A DNA stretch of 64,000 nt from Salinisphaera sp. LB1. GTDB taxonomy: Bacteria > Pseudomonadota > Gammaproteobacteria > Nevskiales > Salinisphaeraceae. Position numbers and translations under genes: made by a program. Numbering within the stretch: position 1 is the first letter of the stretch; each line of letters begins with the position of its first letter. The notes below the pieces were generated by a model. That model worked only from the letters and a program-made list of their open reading frames with translations, made no database searches and was not told the DNA's origin. The stretch spans positions 3,726,501 to 3,790,500 of the forward strand of contig NZ_CP029488.1 of the NCBI RefSeq assembly GCF_003177035.1, read 5' to 3'. Below, piece after piece: positions 19,012 through 29,514 of the stretch.

Positions 19012-19079
19012 GCCCGGCATCACCGGCCCGGCATCACCGGCCCGGCATCACCGGCCCGGCATCACTAGCCCGGCATCAA
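19012..19079. repeat. 14-bp tandem repeat (five copies) spanning the folP stop
   Basis: Units begin at 19012, 19026, 19040, 19054 and 19068; the first three are GCCCGGCATCACCG and the last two diverge at the 3' end. The two leftmost-to-folP units encode the final folP codons and stop. The array fills the folP-glmM spacer. Confidence 0.9.
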
Positions 19080-19925
19080 GTGCCGCGCAAGACACACCAT
19101 CTGCGCCGTCTCGCGCACATCGTGACAGCGTATGATACCCACGCCCTGAAGCGTGGCCCAGAACGCCGCGCCGAGGCTGGCATTGATGCGCGACGGCATG
19201 TCGTCACGCTCGAACAGCCGCGCGAACATCGATTTGCGCGATACGCCCATCAACACCGGCCGCCCGGCAACATCAAGTTCGCCGATGGCGCGCAGGAGCG
19301 CCAGGTTGTGCGCCAGCGTCTTGCCGAACCCGAAGCCCGGATCGACCACGATGCGCGCAGGGGCGAGGCCGGCCGCACGACAGGCGGCAACGCGATCCTG
19401 CAGGAAGCCGCGTACTTCAGCCACCACGTCGGTATAAACCGGTGCGGATTGCATGCTCTCCGGCTCGCCCTGCATGTGCATGACACAGACCGCCGCATCG
19501 GCCGCGGTCGCGGCCTCGAGCGCGCCGGGGCGCGTCAGGCCACGGATGTCGTTGATCATGTCGGCGCCCGCCGTGCACGCGGCCCTGATGACCTCGGGGC
19601 TGCTTGTGTCCACGGAGATGAAGACGTCGCTTTCCGCGCGGAGCGCCTCGACTACCGGCAGCACGCGATCGCATTCGGCCGCCGGCGATACCGGCGCGGC
19701 GCCGGGGCGGGTCGATTCGCCGCCGATATCGATGATGGCCGCCCCCCGCCCGATCATCGCGAGCGCGTGCCGGACCGCCGATTCCACGGTGACGTAATGC
19801 CCGCCATCGGAAAACGAGTCGGGCGTGACGTTAAGCACCCCCATCACGGCGGGTTCGGCCAGCGACACACGGCGATTCGCACCGGCGAGTACAGCGACCG
19901 GCGCCTGGTGGCCGTTTGTATTCAT
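19065..19925 (-). CDS. folP: Dihydropteroate synthase
   Basis: Condenses p-aminobenzoate with dihydropterin pyrophosphate in folate synthesis; target of sulfonamides. The 286 residues form a TIM barrel with MGVLNVTPDSFSDGG (about 28-42), GGESTRPGA, the NDIRG segment and GVSRKSM. The last residues (RHLMPG) and stop are encoded in the 14-bp tandem repeat. A strong terminator lies only 11 bases before the start codon, so expression depends on read-through from ftsH or a promoter I cannot see. Confidence 0.96.
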   Translation of the reverse strand: MNTNGHQAPVAVLAGANRRVSLAEPAVMGVLNVTPDSFSDGGHYVTVESAVRHALAMIGRGAAIIDIGGESTRPGAAPVSPAAECDRVLPVVEALRAESDVFISVDTSSPEVIRAACTAGADMINDIRGLTRPGALEAATAADAAVCVMHMQGEPESMQSAPVYTDVVAEVRGFLQDRVAACRAAGLAPARIVVDPGFGFGKTLAHNLALLRAIGELDVAGRPVLMGVSRKSMFARLFERDDMPSRINASLGAAFWATLQGVGIIRCHDVRETAQMVCLARHLMPG

Positions 19926-19936
19926 ACGCGATCCAT

Positions 19937-19972
19937 AAAAAAAACCGGCGGCTCCAGACTCGGAACCGCCGG
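19937..19972 (-). terminator. Strong terminator between ftsH and folP
   Basis: Minus-strand stem CCGGCGG-TTCC/GGAG-CCGCCGG followed by eight T, 13 bases after the ftsH stop and directly upstream of the folP ribosome site. Confidence 0.9.
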
Positions 19973-19985
19973 CTCGATCGATTTG

Positions 19986-21953
<1,968 letters not shown>

Positions 21954-22075
21954 GATCGTCGTCCTCGATCACCGACGCCGGCGATCGTATTTGGTTATTC
22001 GGTCGGCTATCTACCGACAGTGTAAACCATCATGTACTCAAACCACCCACCAGGCGATGCAAGCGAAAAGCGGCG

Positions 22076-22696
22076 TCAGCCGCCTTGCCAGCCGGTGCCC
22101 AACAGGTACATTTCTCGGCTCGCATCGCGCGAAGCCTTGGGCTTGCGCGTCATGACCCGGGCAAAGCGCTTACGCATGTTGGCCAGAAGCTCATCGAAGC
22201 CCTCGCCCTGAAACACCTTGATCAGCAGCGCCCCGCCGGGCCGCAGCACGTCATCGCACAGCGCCAGCGACAACTCGGCCAGCTGCATCACACCGGCCTG
22301 ATCTGCTGCCTTCACACCTGTCAGATTGGGGGCCATATCGGAAAGTACAAGATCCACGCCCGCGCCATCGAGTTCGGACATGAGCGCATCGAGTCCCGCC
22401 TGCTCGGCGAAATCCACCTGCAGGAAACGCACCCCGTCGATGCCGTCCATGGGCAGGCGATCGAGCGCGATGACCCGGGCCTCCGGTTTCCGGCGGCGCA
22501 CGTACTGACTCCAACCGCCCGGTGCGGCGCCGAGATCGACCACACAGCGGGCGCGGGCGAGCAAACGGTCCTTGTCGTCGATTTCGGCCAGCTTGTAGGC
22601 CGCCCGAGAGCGGTAATGGTCGGACTGCGCGGCCTTGACGTAGGGGTCGGCGCGATGCGCCGCCAACCAGCGCTTGGTGTCACTCCGCTTGCTCAT
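22076..22696 (-). CDS. rlmE: 23S rRNA 2'-O-ribose U2552 methyltransferase
   Basis: SAM-dependent FtsJ/RrmJ enzyme that methylates U2552 of 23S rRNA late in 50S assembly. The start at 22696 (MSKRSDTKRWLAAH) gives 206 residues. The SAM motif VVDLGAAPGGWSQ and the catalytic K-D-K-E set are recognisable (SRAAYKLAEID, LSDMAPNLTG, LLIKVFQGEG). It is divergent from yhbY with 39 bases between starts, as in many gammaproteobacteria. Confidence 0.97.
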   Translation of the reverse strand: MSKRSDTKRWLAAHRADPYVKAAQSDHYRSRAAYKLAEIDDKDRLLARARCVVDLGAAPGGWSQYVRRRKPEARVIALDRLPMDGIDGVRFLQVDFAEQAGLDALMSELDGAGVDLVLSDMAPNLTGVKAADQAGVMQLAELSLALCDDVLRPGGALLIKVFQGEGFDELLANMRKRFARVMTRKPKASRDASREMYLLGTGWQGG

Positions 22697-22735
22697 GGCC
22701 TTATACTGTTGGTTTGCTGATGAACACTGGACACC

Positions 22736-23026
22736 ATGCCCGTCGCCCTGGATAAATCGACCCGCCTGGCGCTGAAGAAACAGGCCCACCACCTCAAACC
22801 GATCGTGCAGTCGGGGGCAGCCGGCCTGAGCGAGGGCGTGCTTGCGGAAATGGATCGGGCCCTGACCGATCACGAGTTGGTCAAGGTCAAGCTCGTGGCG
22901 GACGACAAGGCTTCATTCAACAGCGAAGTCGAACAAGCCTGCGCCGCGCTCGATGCCGCCTGCGTGCAGCAGATCGGCCGGACCGCAACGCTGTATCGGC
23001 CCAACCCGGAAAAGAGCGACGGCTGA
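22736..23026 (+). CDS. yhbY: CRM-domain ribosome assembly RNA-binding protein YhbY
   Basis: Small KH-like CRM-domain protein associated with pre-50S particles. The 96 residues include the domain start LALKKQAHHLKPIVQSG and the basic/GlyGly-type loop region near residue 60. It is divergent from rlmE and convergent with greA, with 21 bases to the greA stop. Confidence 0.93.
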   Translation: MPVALDKSTRLALKKQAHHLKPIVQSGAAGLSEGVLAEMDRALTDHELVKVKLVADDKASFNSEVEQACAALDAACVQQIGRTATLYRPNPEKSDG

Positions 23027-23047
23027 GGCCGCCGCACCCCGGCTTAC

Positions 23048-23530
23048 TCAGCGGTAGCGCACCTCGACGACCTCGAGCGTTCGCTTGCCGCCGGGCACGT
23101 CGACATCCACGACGTCGCCCTCGCTCTTGCCGATCAACGCGCGCGCGATCGGCGACGCAAACGACAGCAGGCCCTTCTTGATATCCGCCTCGTCCTCGCC
23201 GACGATCTGGTACGTCAACTCGTCGCCGGAATCCTCGTCCGCCAGATCCACGGTGGCACCGAAGATGATACGCCCGTTGGCCTGGGCGCCGGCCTTGGCT
23301 ACGTCGACGATCTGGGCCGACGCGAGCTTGGCCTCGACCTCGGCGATCCGGCCCTCGTTGAAGCTCTGCTCTTCCTTCGCAGCGTGGTATTCCGCGTTCT
23401 CCTTGAGATCGCCGTGCGCGCGCGCTTCCTCGATCGCCGCGACGATGCGCGGACGCTCTGTCTTCTTCAGGCGTTCAAGTTCCTGGCGCAGCGCCTGCGC
23501 GCCGCTTTCGGTCAGTGGCGTACGGTCCAT
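23048..23530 (-). CDS. greA: Transcription elongation factor GreA
   Basis: Binds the secondary channel of stalled RNA polymerase and stimulates cleavage of backtracked RNA. The 160 residues show the N-terminal coiled coil with the acidic tip ([15 protein letters not shown]) and the C-terminal FKBP-like domain ([20 protein letters not shown]). In many relatives greA directly follows carB; here carB is 8 kb away. Confidence 0.97.
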   Translation of the reverse strand: MDRTPLTESGAQALRQELERLKKTERPRIVAAIEEARAHGDLKENAEYHAAKEEQSFNEGRIAEVEAKLASAQIVDVAKAGAQANGRIIFGATVDLADEDSGDELTYQIVGEDEADIKKGLLSFASPIARALIGKSEGDVVDVDVPGGKRTLEVVEVRYR

Positions 23531-23661
23531 GAAACCACCTCGGCATGATTCTTCGCATGGAAAACAAAACGGTCGCCCGAGACGGCGACCGCTTCGCGAC
23601 TCAACTGGGGGCGCAAGGCTGTGCCATTACGCCGATCGCACAGGCTAGCAGCGTGCGTGAT

Positions 23662-25020
23662 TCAAGTCGAGACAGCGTGATCGATACCCTCGGCGGCCAC
23701 TTCCGCCAGGTGATCGATCTGCTCCGGCGTGATGACGTAAGGCGGCATGAAATAGATCGTGTCGCCCAGCGGTCGCAGTAACGACTGACGGGTCAGCCCG
23801 TGCCGGTATACCGACAGGCCGCGTCGTTCACGCCAGTCGAACGGCGTGCGGCTGGGCTTGTCCTTGACCATCTCGATGGCCAGCACCATACCGGTCTGGC
23901 GCACTTCAGCCACATGCGGATGATCCGCCAGCGGCGCGGTCGCACGGGCCATGCGCTCGGACAGCACACGGTTGGCGTTGATCTGGTCCCGCGCCGCGAA
24001 TTCGTCCAGTGTGGCGAGCGCCGCGGCACAGGCCAGCGGATTGCCGGTGTAGGAATGCGAATGCAGAAAGGCCGTGAGGTTTTCGTATTCGTCGTAGAAC
24101 GCGGCGTAGACGTCATCGGTGGTCAATGCCACCGACATCGGCAGGTAACCCGCGGTGATGCCCTTGGACAGGCACATGAAATCGGGCGTGATACCGTGCG
24201 CCCCGGCCTGCTCGCAGGCGAACAGCGTGCCGGTGCGGCCGAAACCGGTGGCGATCTCGTCAGCAATCAGATGCACGTTGTAGCGGTCGCAGGCTTCGCG
24301 CAGCAGTTCCAGATAGACCGGGTGATACATGCGCATGTGCCCGGCACATTGCAGCAGCGGCTCGACGATCACCGCGCAGGTTTCGTGCGCGTGTTTGGCG
24401 AGCAACGCCTCCATGTGGACGAACATCTGCCGGCTGTGCTCTTCCCAGGACACGCCCGCCTCGCGATGGAAACAATCCGGCGACGGCGCGGTCAGCGGCT
24501 TGAGCAATAGCGGCTCGTAGGTCTTCTTGTAGAGGGCGACATCACCGACCGCCAAGGCGCCCAGCGTTTCGCCGTGGTAACTGTTGCCGAGATTGATGAA
24601 GCGGGTCTTTTCGCCGTGGCCGGTATTGAGCCAGTAGTGAAAGCTCATCTTGAGCGCAACTTCCACCGCCGCCGAGCCATTGTCGGCATAAAACACCTTG
24701 TTCAATCCCTCGGGCGAGATGTCCACCAGGCGCTCGGCGAGTTCGACCGCCGGCTCGTGGGTGAACCCGGCCAGCATGACGTGCTCGATGGTATCCAGCT
24801 GGGTCTTGATCCGCTCGTTGATCGCCGGATTGGCGTGGCCGAATATATTGACCCACCAGGAACTGACGGCGTCGATATAGCGATTGCCGTCGAAATCCTC
24901 GAGCCACACGCCGTCGCCGCGCCGCATCGGAATCGGCGGCAGTTTTTGTGTGTCCTTCATCTGTGTGCAGGGGTGCCACAGTACGTTGAGATCGCGGGCG
25001 ATCAGATCCTGATTGGTCAT
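23662..25020 (-). CDS. bioA: Adenosylmethionine-8-amino-7-oxononanoate aminotransferase
   Basis: PLP enzyme that uses SAM as amino donor to make 7,8-diaminopelargonate in biotin synthesis. The 452 residues start with the family-typical LWHPCTQMKD and contain SSWWVN, the Asp loop LIADEIATGFGRTG and the PLP lysine in CLSKGITAGYLPMSVAL. No other bio genes are nearby. It lies 167 bases downstream of ubiA on the same strand. Confidence 0.96.
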   Translation of the reverse strand: MTNQDLIARDLNVLWHPCTQMKDTQKLPPIPMRRGDGVWLEDFDGNRYIDAVSSWWVNIFGHANPAINERIKTQLDTIEHVMLAGFTHEPAVELAERLVDISPEGLNKVFYADNGSAAVEVALKMSFHYWLNTGHGEKTRFINLGNSYHGETLGALAVGDVALYKKTYEPLLLKPLTAPSPDCFHREAGVSWEEHSRQMFVHMEALLAKHAHETCAVIVEPLLQCAGHMRMYHPVYLELLREACDRYNVHLIADEIATGFGRTGTLFACEQAGAHGITPDFMCLSKGITAGYLPMSVALTTDDVYAAFYDEYENLTAFLHSHSYTGNPLACAAALATLDEFAARDQINANRVLSERMARATAPLADHPHVAEVRQTGMVLAIEMVKDKPSRTPFDWRERRGLSVYRHGLTRQSLLRPLGDTIYFMPPYVITPEQIDHLAEVAAEGIDHAVST

Positions 25021-25187
25021 GAGTTACGCTTTTTACTGAATGAACGGCGCCGGGCTGGGGTTGCCGGTCTGACCACCCGCGCCCGGCGCTCCACGTTATC
25101 GGCAATCGCCGATCCTGAGCAGCGGCTACGGTGCCGCCTGCGTGGCGTTCCTGGCACGCCGATATCGACCTGGAATCCCTGCCTGTT

Positions 25188-26063
25188 CTACAACAGTGCG
25201 AGGTCCAGGACCAGGCCGACAAAGATCACGCCGCCCAGAACATTGTGCTGCATGAATACCTTGAAACAGGATTCCCGATCCCTCGCACGCGTGATCCATT
25301 GGTGGTAGACCGACATGGCCACCGCCCCGGCCAACCCAAGGTAGTAGAAAAAGCCCAGCGCGAACATCACGCCCACCCCCACCAGCAGGGCATAGAACAG
25401 ACACTGAAACGCGCCGATGATGGCGCGGTCGCGCTCGCCCCAGAGGACAGCCGTGGATTTCACGCCGATCCGGAGATCGTCGTCCCGGTCGACCATGGCG
25501 TAATAGGTATCGTAGATGAGCGCCCAGATGAGCGTCGCGACGAACAGAACCCAGCCGCCGGCCGGCACATGTCCGCTCTGGGCTGCGAATGCCATCGGCA
25601 CCGCCCAGCCGAAGGCCGCGCCCAGAAACATCTGCGGCCAGTGGGTGACGCGTTTGGTGAACGGATACAGCGCCGCCAGCGCCACGCCGACAAAGGCCAT
25701 GGCGATGGTCAGCCCGTTCAACGTGAGCACCAATGCAAACGCGGCCAGACATAGCAGCGCGAACAGCATCAGCGCCTCCTTCTCCCCGACCTCGCCGGTG
25801 GCGAGCGGGCGCGCCCTGGTGCGCTTGACGTGGCCGTCGATATGGCGATCGGCGTAGTCGTTCATCACGCAGCCGGCCGAGCGCATGAGCACGGCGCCGA
25901 CCACAAACACGAACAACACCCAGGGGTTTGGCATGCCACGCGCGGCGAGCCATAACGCCCAGAGCATCGGCCACACCACCAGGAAAATCCCGATCGGCTT
26001 GTTCAGGCGCGTGAGTCGCAGATAGCAATCCAGCTTGCCGGCGAGCGGGGTTGTCGTGGCCAT
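25188..26063 (-). CDS. ubiA: 4-hydroxybenzoate polyprenyltransferase
   Basis: Integral-membrane prenyltransferase that attaches the isoprenoid tail to 4-hydroxybenzoate in ubiquinone synthesis. The start at 26063 (MATTTPLAGKLDCYL) gives 291 residues; an upstream in-frame ATG has no family similarity. Two Asp-rich motifs are present, NDYADRHID and DRDDDLRIGVKS, and seven to nine hydrophobic helices fill the rest. It is divergent from gshA, and no ubiC partner is adjacent. Confidence 0.96.
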   Translation of the reverse strand: MATTTPLAGKLDCYLRLTRLNKPIGIFLVVWPMLWALWLAARGMPNPWVLFVFVVGAVLMRSAGCVMNDYADRHIDGHVKRTRARPLATGEVGEKEALMLFALLCLAAFALVLTLNGLTIAMAFVGVALAALYPFTKRVTHWPQMFLGAAFGWAVPMAFAAQSGHVPAGGWVLFVATLIWALIYDTYYAMVDRDDDLRIGVKSTAVLWGERDRAIIGAFQCLFYALLVGVGVMFALGFFYYLGLAGAVAMSVYHQWITRARDRESCFKVFMQHNVLGGVIFVGLVLDLALL

Positions 26064-26222
26064 CACCAATCCTTTGCGGCCGTCACGGGCCGGTCGATGA
26101 AAACGATTATCGGGGCGCATGCACGGCGCAGCTACCCTCGCGCAACCCCGAAACGTTACCATGTTGCAAAATTCCGGCGGCTTCGCTCCCCCAGGGCGCG
26201 GCGCTCGCCCTCGGGAGAACCC

Positions 26223-27587
26223 ATGTCCGCTCCTTCTCAGTCCGGCGGTGCGCCGATCACCGACGAGCGCCAGCTGGTCGCTTATTTCGAAGATGCCTGC
26301 AAACCGCCGAGCCGCTGGCGCCTGGGCACCGAACACGAAAAGTTCGTATTCGATCGCGACACGCTGCGCCCGCTACCGTTTGACGGAGAGCAGAGCATCT
26401 CGACCTTCCTGGACAAGCTCCAGCGCTTCGGCTGGCAGCCGATGGTCGAGGACGGTCGCATTGTTGCGCTCGAGCTCGACCAGTGCCACATCACGCTCGA
26501 ACCCGGCGGCCAGCTCGAACTCGCGGGTGCGCCGCTGTATACCATCCACGAGACTTGTGACGAGATCCACATCCATCTGCGCCAGGTCAAGGAAGTCGCC
26601 GCGGAAATGAATGTCGGCCTGATCGGGCTCGGCTTTCAGCCCAAGTGGCCGCGCGCGGACTGCCCGTGGATGCCCAAGGCGCGCTACGAGATCATGAAGT
26701 CGTACATGCCCAAGAAAGGCGATCTCGGCATCGACATGATGCTGCGCACCTCAACCGTGCAGGTGAACATCGACTACGGCTCCGAAGCCGACATGATCAA
26801 GAAGTTCCGCGTCGGGCTCGCGCTGCAGCCCATCGCCACCGCACTGTTCGCCAATTCCCCGTTCAAGGAAGGCCAGCCCAATGGTTTTGTCTCCTACCGC
26901 AGCCATATCTGGACCGATACCGATCCGGATCGCTGCGGCATGCTCGACTGGGTATTCGACGAGGCGATGGGCTTCGAACGCTACAAGGAATTCGCGCTCG
27001 ACGTGCCGATGTATTTCGTCTATCGCGACGGGCGCTACATCGATGCCTCCGGCCAGTCGTTCCGCGATTTTCTGGCCGGCAAACTGCCGGCATTGCCGGG
27101 CGAGCGCCCGAGCATGGGCGATTGGGACGATCACCTGACCACTATCTTCCCCGAAGTGCGCCTGAAACGCTTCATGGAAATGCGTGGTGCCGACGGCGGC
27201 CCCTGGCGCCGCCTGTGCGCCCTGCCGGCGCTCTGGGCCGGACTTTGCTACGACAGCGTCGCGCTCGACGAAGCATGGAACCTGGTGGCCGACTTCACGC
27301 GCGAAGAGCGCAACCACCTGCGCGACCAGGCGCCGACGCATGGCCTGAAAACCCCGTTTCGGGGCGGCACGCTGGGCGACATCGCACGCGAAACCATAAA
27401 GATCGCGCAAAAAGGCCTGCGCCGGCGCGCGCAGCTGGATAGCCGGGATCGCGACGAATCCATGTTCCTGGATCAGCTCGCCGAGATCGCGGAAACCGGG
27501 GTCACGCCGGCCGAGCGCCTGTTGGCGCTATACAACGGCCGCTGGAATCACTCGGTCGATCCGGTATTCGAGGAATTCGCCTATTGA
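26223..27587 (+). CDS. gshA: Glutamate-cysteine ligase, plant/alphaproteobacterial type
   Basis: Makes gamma-glutamylcysteine, the first step of glutathione synthesis. The start at 26223 (MSAPSQSGGAPITDERQLV) gives 454 residues. It belongs to the GCS2 family: the ATP/Glu-binding LGTEHEKFVFD, LEPGGQLELAGAPL and TSTVQVNIDYGSEADM are diagnostic and differ from the E. coli GshA family. It is divergent from ubiA. Redox partners grxD and sodA lie at 61-62 kb. Confidence 0.95.
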   Translation: MSAPSQSGGAPITDERQLVAYFEDACKPPSRWRLGTEHEKFVFDRDTLRPLPFDGEQSISTFLDKLQRFGWQPMVEDGRIVALELDQCHITLEPGGQLELAGAPLYTIHETCDEIHIHLRQVKEVAAEMNVGLIGLGFQPKWPRADCPWMPKARYEIMKSYMPKKGDLGIDMMLRTSTVQVNIDYGSEADMIKKFRVGLALQPIATALFANSPFKEGQPNGFVSYRSHIWTDTDPDRCGMLDWVFDEAMGFERYKEFALDVPMYFVYRDGRYIDASGQSFRDFLAGKLPALPGERPSMGDWDDHLTTIFPEVRLKRFMEMRGADGGPWRRLCALPALWAGLCYDSVALDEAWNLVADFTREERNHLRDQAPTHGLKTPFRGGTLGDIARETIKIAQKGLRRRAQLDSRDRDESMFLDQLAEIAETGVTPAERLLALYNGRWNHSVDPVFEEFAY

Positions 27588-27795
27588 CCGCGGTGGACTC
27601 GAAAGCCCGATAGCGACCTGCCATCGGGCGGTGACAACAACGCCGCTGTCGCGTTACCGCATCCCGTAGGCGCTGCGCGCCCAATAGACCGCCCATGTTC
27701 GCGCCACGGTGAAGCCGGAACACCGCCGACCCATCCCACCGCGCGGCGGCCATGACCGGCGCCGGGTCCGATGTCCGTCACGGAGCACTCGGGCC

Positions 27796-28539
27796 TTAAT
27801 TGTCCGAGGCCACCTTCGATTGCAGCCAGGGATATTCGCCGCGCCCGTTATCGGACGGCAGCGGACTCTTGACCGCCTCGCGACCGTAGAACTTGACCCC
27901 CTTCTGGATCCGCTCCCGGCCCATTTCACGCCGGTGCTTGTTGGTATCGCGCAGGCTGTACACGCAGCCACAATATTCCTGCTGGTAGAACGCCTCGCGC
28001 TTGGCGATCTCGATCATGCGCGCCGCTCCGCCTTTCTTGCGCCAGTTGAGCGTCCAGTAGCTGATCTCCGGATAGCGCGCGGTCGCACGCACGCCGGCTT
28101 CGTTGATCTGCGCCATGTTCTTCCAGCGCGAGATCCCCAGCGTCGACGAAATCATGTGATAACCGTTCTCCGCGGCGAACAGCGCGGTGCGCTCGAAACG
28201 CATGTCGAAGCACACGGTGCAGCGGCGCCCGCGCTCCGGCTCGTCTTCGAGCCCGCGGATTCGGTCGAACCAGTTGTCGGTATCGTAGTCGCCGTCGATA
28301 TGCGGAATGCCGAGCTCGTCGCAGTAGCGCGCGTCCTCGGCCTTGCGCATTTCATACTCCGCCTGGGGGTGGATGTTCGGATTGTAGAAATACACCGTGA
28401 CATCGATGCCCGATGCCTTGACCGCCGCCAGCACCTCGCCGGCACAGGGCGCGCAGCAGGAATGCATAAGCAGCCGGGTGCCGGGCTCGGGCGGCACGAG
28501 TGTCGGGCGTTCGTAGTTGTCGAGGCTATAGGAGTTCAT
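27796..28539 (-). CDS. queH: Epoxyqueuosine reductase QueH
   Basis: Reduces epoxyqueuosine to queuosine in tRNA; the non-cobalamin replacement for QueG. The start at 28539 ([16 protein letters not shown]) gives 247 residues. Metal-binding cysteines are in [25 protein letters not shown] and [11 protein letters not shown], the pattern known to hold a [4Fe-4S] cluster and an adjacent metal. The C-terminal 20 residues are non-conserved. It is divergent from a small membrane protein and convergent with gshA; the 208-base gap to gshA holds a hairpin (GCCCGAT/ATCGGGC near 27606) and nothing else clear. Confidence 0.95.
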   Translation of the reverse strand: MNSYSLDNYERPTLVPPEPGTRLLMHSCCAPCAGEVLAAVKASGIDVTVYFYNPNIHPQAEYEMRKAEDARYCDELGIPHIDGDYDTDNWFDRIRGLEDEPERGRRCTVCFDMRFERTALFAAENGYHMISSTLGISRWKNMAQINEAGVRATARYPEISYWTLNWRKKGGAARMIEIAKREAFYQQEYCGCVYSLRDTNKHRREMGRERIQKGVKFYGREAVKSPLPSDNGRGEYPWLQSKVASDN

Positions 28540-28616
28540 GTCGCGCGCGGGTCTTGCGATGCCATACTTGCGCCCATTGTCCGTATTCACGGACGCTGCG
28601 TCCACGAGGGAGCCGC

Positions 28617-28928
28617 ATGCAGAAAGGCAGTCTGGTCATGGCCATCATCTGGATGGCCGTCATTTCGCTGGTGTTGTTCTGGCTGCCGCTGGCCGGTCCG
28701 TTGCTCGCCGGATTCGTCGGCGGGCGAACCGCCGGCAGCGCCGGGCGCGGCCTGTTGGCGGCGATTCTGCCGGCACTGGTCCTGTGCCTGATGCTGATGG
28801 CCGCCGGCACGGCATTGATCGGCTTGCCGGTGATCGGCGCCCTCGCCTCGATCAGCCTGTTCCTGGTCATCGTGATCCAGGGCTTTCCGCTTCTCGTGGG
28901 CGCCCTGATCGGTGGCTTGACGGTCTGA
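28617..28928 (+). CDS. Small hydrophobic membrane protein, unknown function
   Basis: A 103-residue protein with a good ribosome site (GAGGGAG) nine bases before the ATG at 28617. It is almost entirely hydrophobic: predicted membrane segments at about 4-25, 30-35 (a Gly-rich [11 protein letters not shown] hinge), 44-66 and 70-100. I do not recognise a family. It stands alone between queH (divergent) and ectC (convergent), and ends before a terminator that works in both directions. The strong codon bias and ribosome site support a real gene. Confidence 0.7.
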   Translation: MQKGSLVMAIIWMAVISLVLFWLPLAGPLLAGFVGGRTAGSAGRGLLAAILPALVLCLMLMAAGTALIGLPVIGALASISLFLVIVIQGFPLLVGALIGGLTV

Positions 28929-28982
28929 TCCCGCGGCGCGGCTGGCGGCAACGCGGACGCCAATACGCGATGAACCCCAAAA

Positions 28983-29011
28983 AAAACCCCGGCGGGAGCC
29001 GCCGGGGTTTT
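28983..29011. terminator. Bidirectional terminator between the small membrane gene and ectC
   Basis: AAAACCCCGGCGG/CCGCCGGGGTTTT hairpin with A and T runs on either side; it ends the ectABC operon on the minus strand and the small gene on the plus strand. Confidence 0.92.
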
Positions 29012-29040
29012 GTCAGGCAGACAGTGCCGAACGCACCGAA

Positions 29041-29430
29041 TCAGTCGTCCGGTGGCACGTAGGCGCCGTCTTCGTCGTGGATTTCACGCCCGGTGACCGG
29101 CGGGTTGAAGGCGCAGACGAGCTTCATCTCGGTCTTCGCCTTGAGCGTATGCCGATCGTGATTGTCCAGCGCGTAGACCGTGCCCGGCCTGATCTCGAAC
29201 TCTTCGCCGGTGTCGCGATTCACGATGCTGCCTTCGCCCTGATAGCAGAACACCGCCTCGAAGTGGTACTTGTACCACATGTCGAATTCGAGGCCCGGCG
29301 GGAACGTGGTTTCGTGGAACGAAAACCCCATGCCGTCCTTGGCCAACAGCCAACGGACGCTGGTCCAGCCATCCGGGCTGACCACTTCGCGATCGGTGCC
29401 ACGCAGATCCTCGGTACGGACGATCTTCAT
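29041..29430 (-). CDS. ectC: L-ectoine synthase
   Basis: Cyclises N-gamma-acetyl-diaminobutyrate to ectoine, the compatible solute. The 129 residues form a cupin with the conserved start [30 protein letters not shown] and the GEGSIVN and [10 protein letters not shown] metal/substrate segments. It is the last gene of ectABC, 84 bases after ectB; the start is preceded by AAAGGAG and a small TTGTTG/CAACAA hairpin. No ectD (hydroxylase) or dedicated aspartokinase follows. Confidence 0.97.
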   Translation of the reverse strand: MKIVRTEDLRGTDREVVSPDGWTSVRWLLAKDGMGFSFHETTFPPGLEFDMWYKYHFEAVFCYQGEGSIVNRDTGEEFEIRPGTVYALDNHDRHTLKAKTEMKLVCAFNPPVTGREIHDEDGAYVPPDD

Positions 29431-29514
29431 ATCGACTCCTTTGTTGGTTTACAGCAACAATTTCATGCTACAGCAAAGCACCTTCACTGATAGCACAAAT
29501 TCGAACGCCCGGGT

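Noticed and set aside
19012-19079. CRISPR or attachment site
   Set aside because: 14-bp units are contiguous without spacers; this is a simple tandem repeat.
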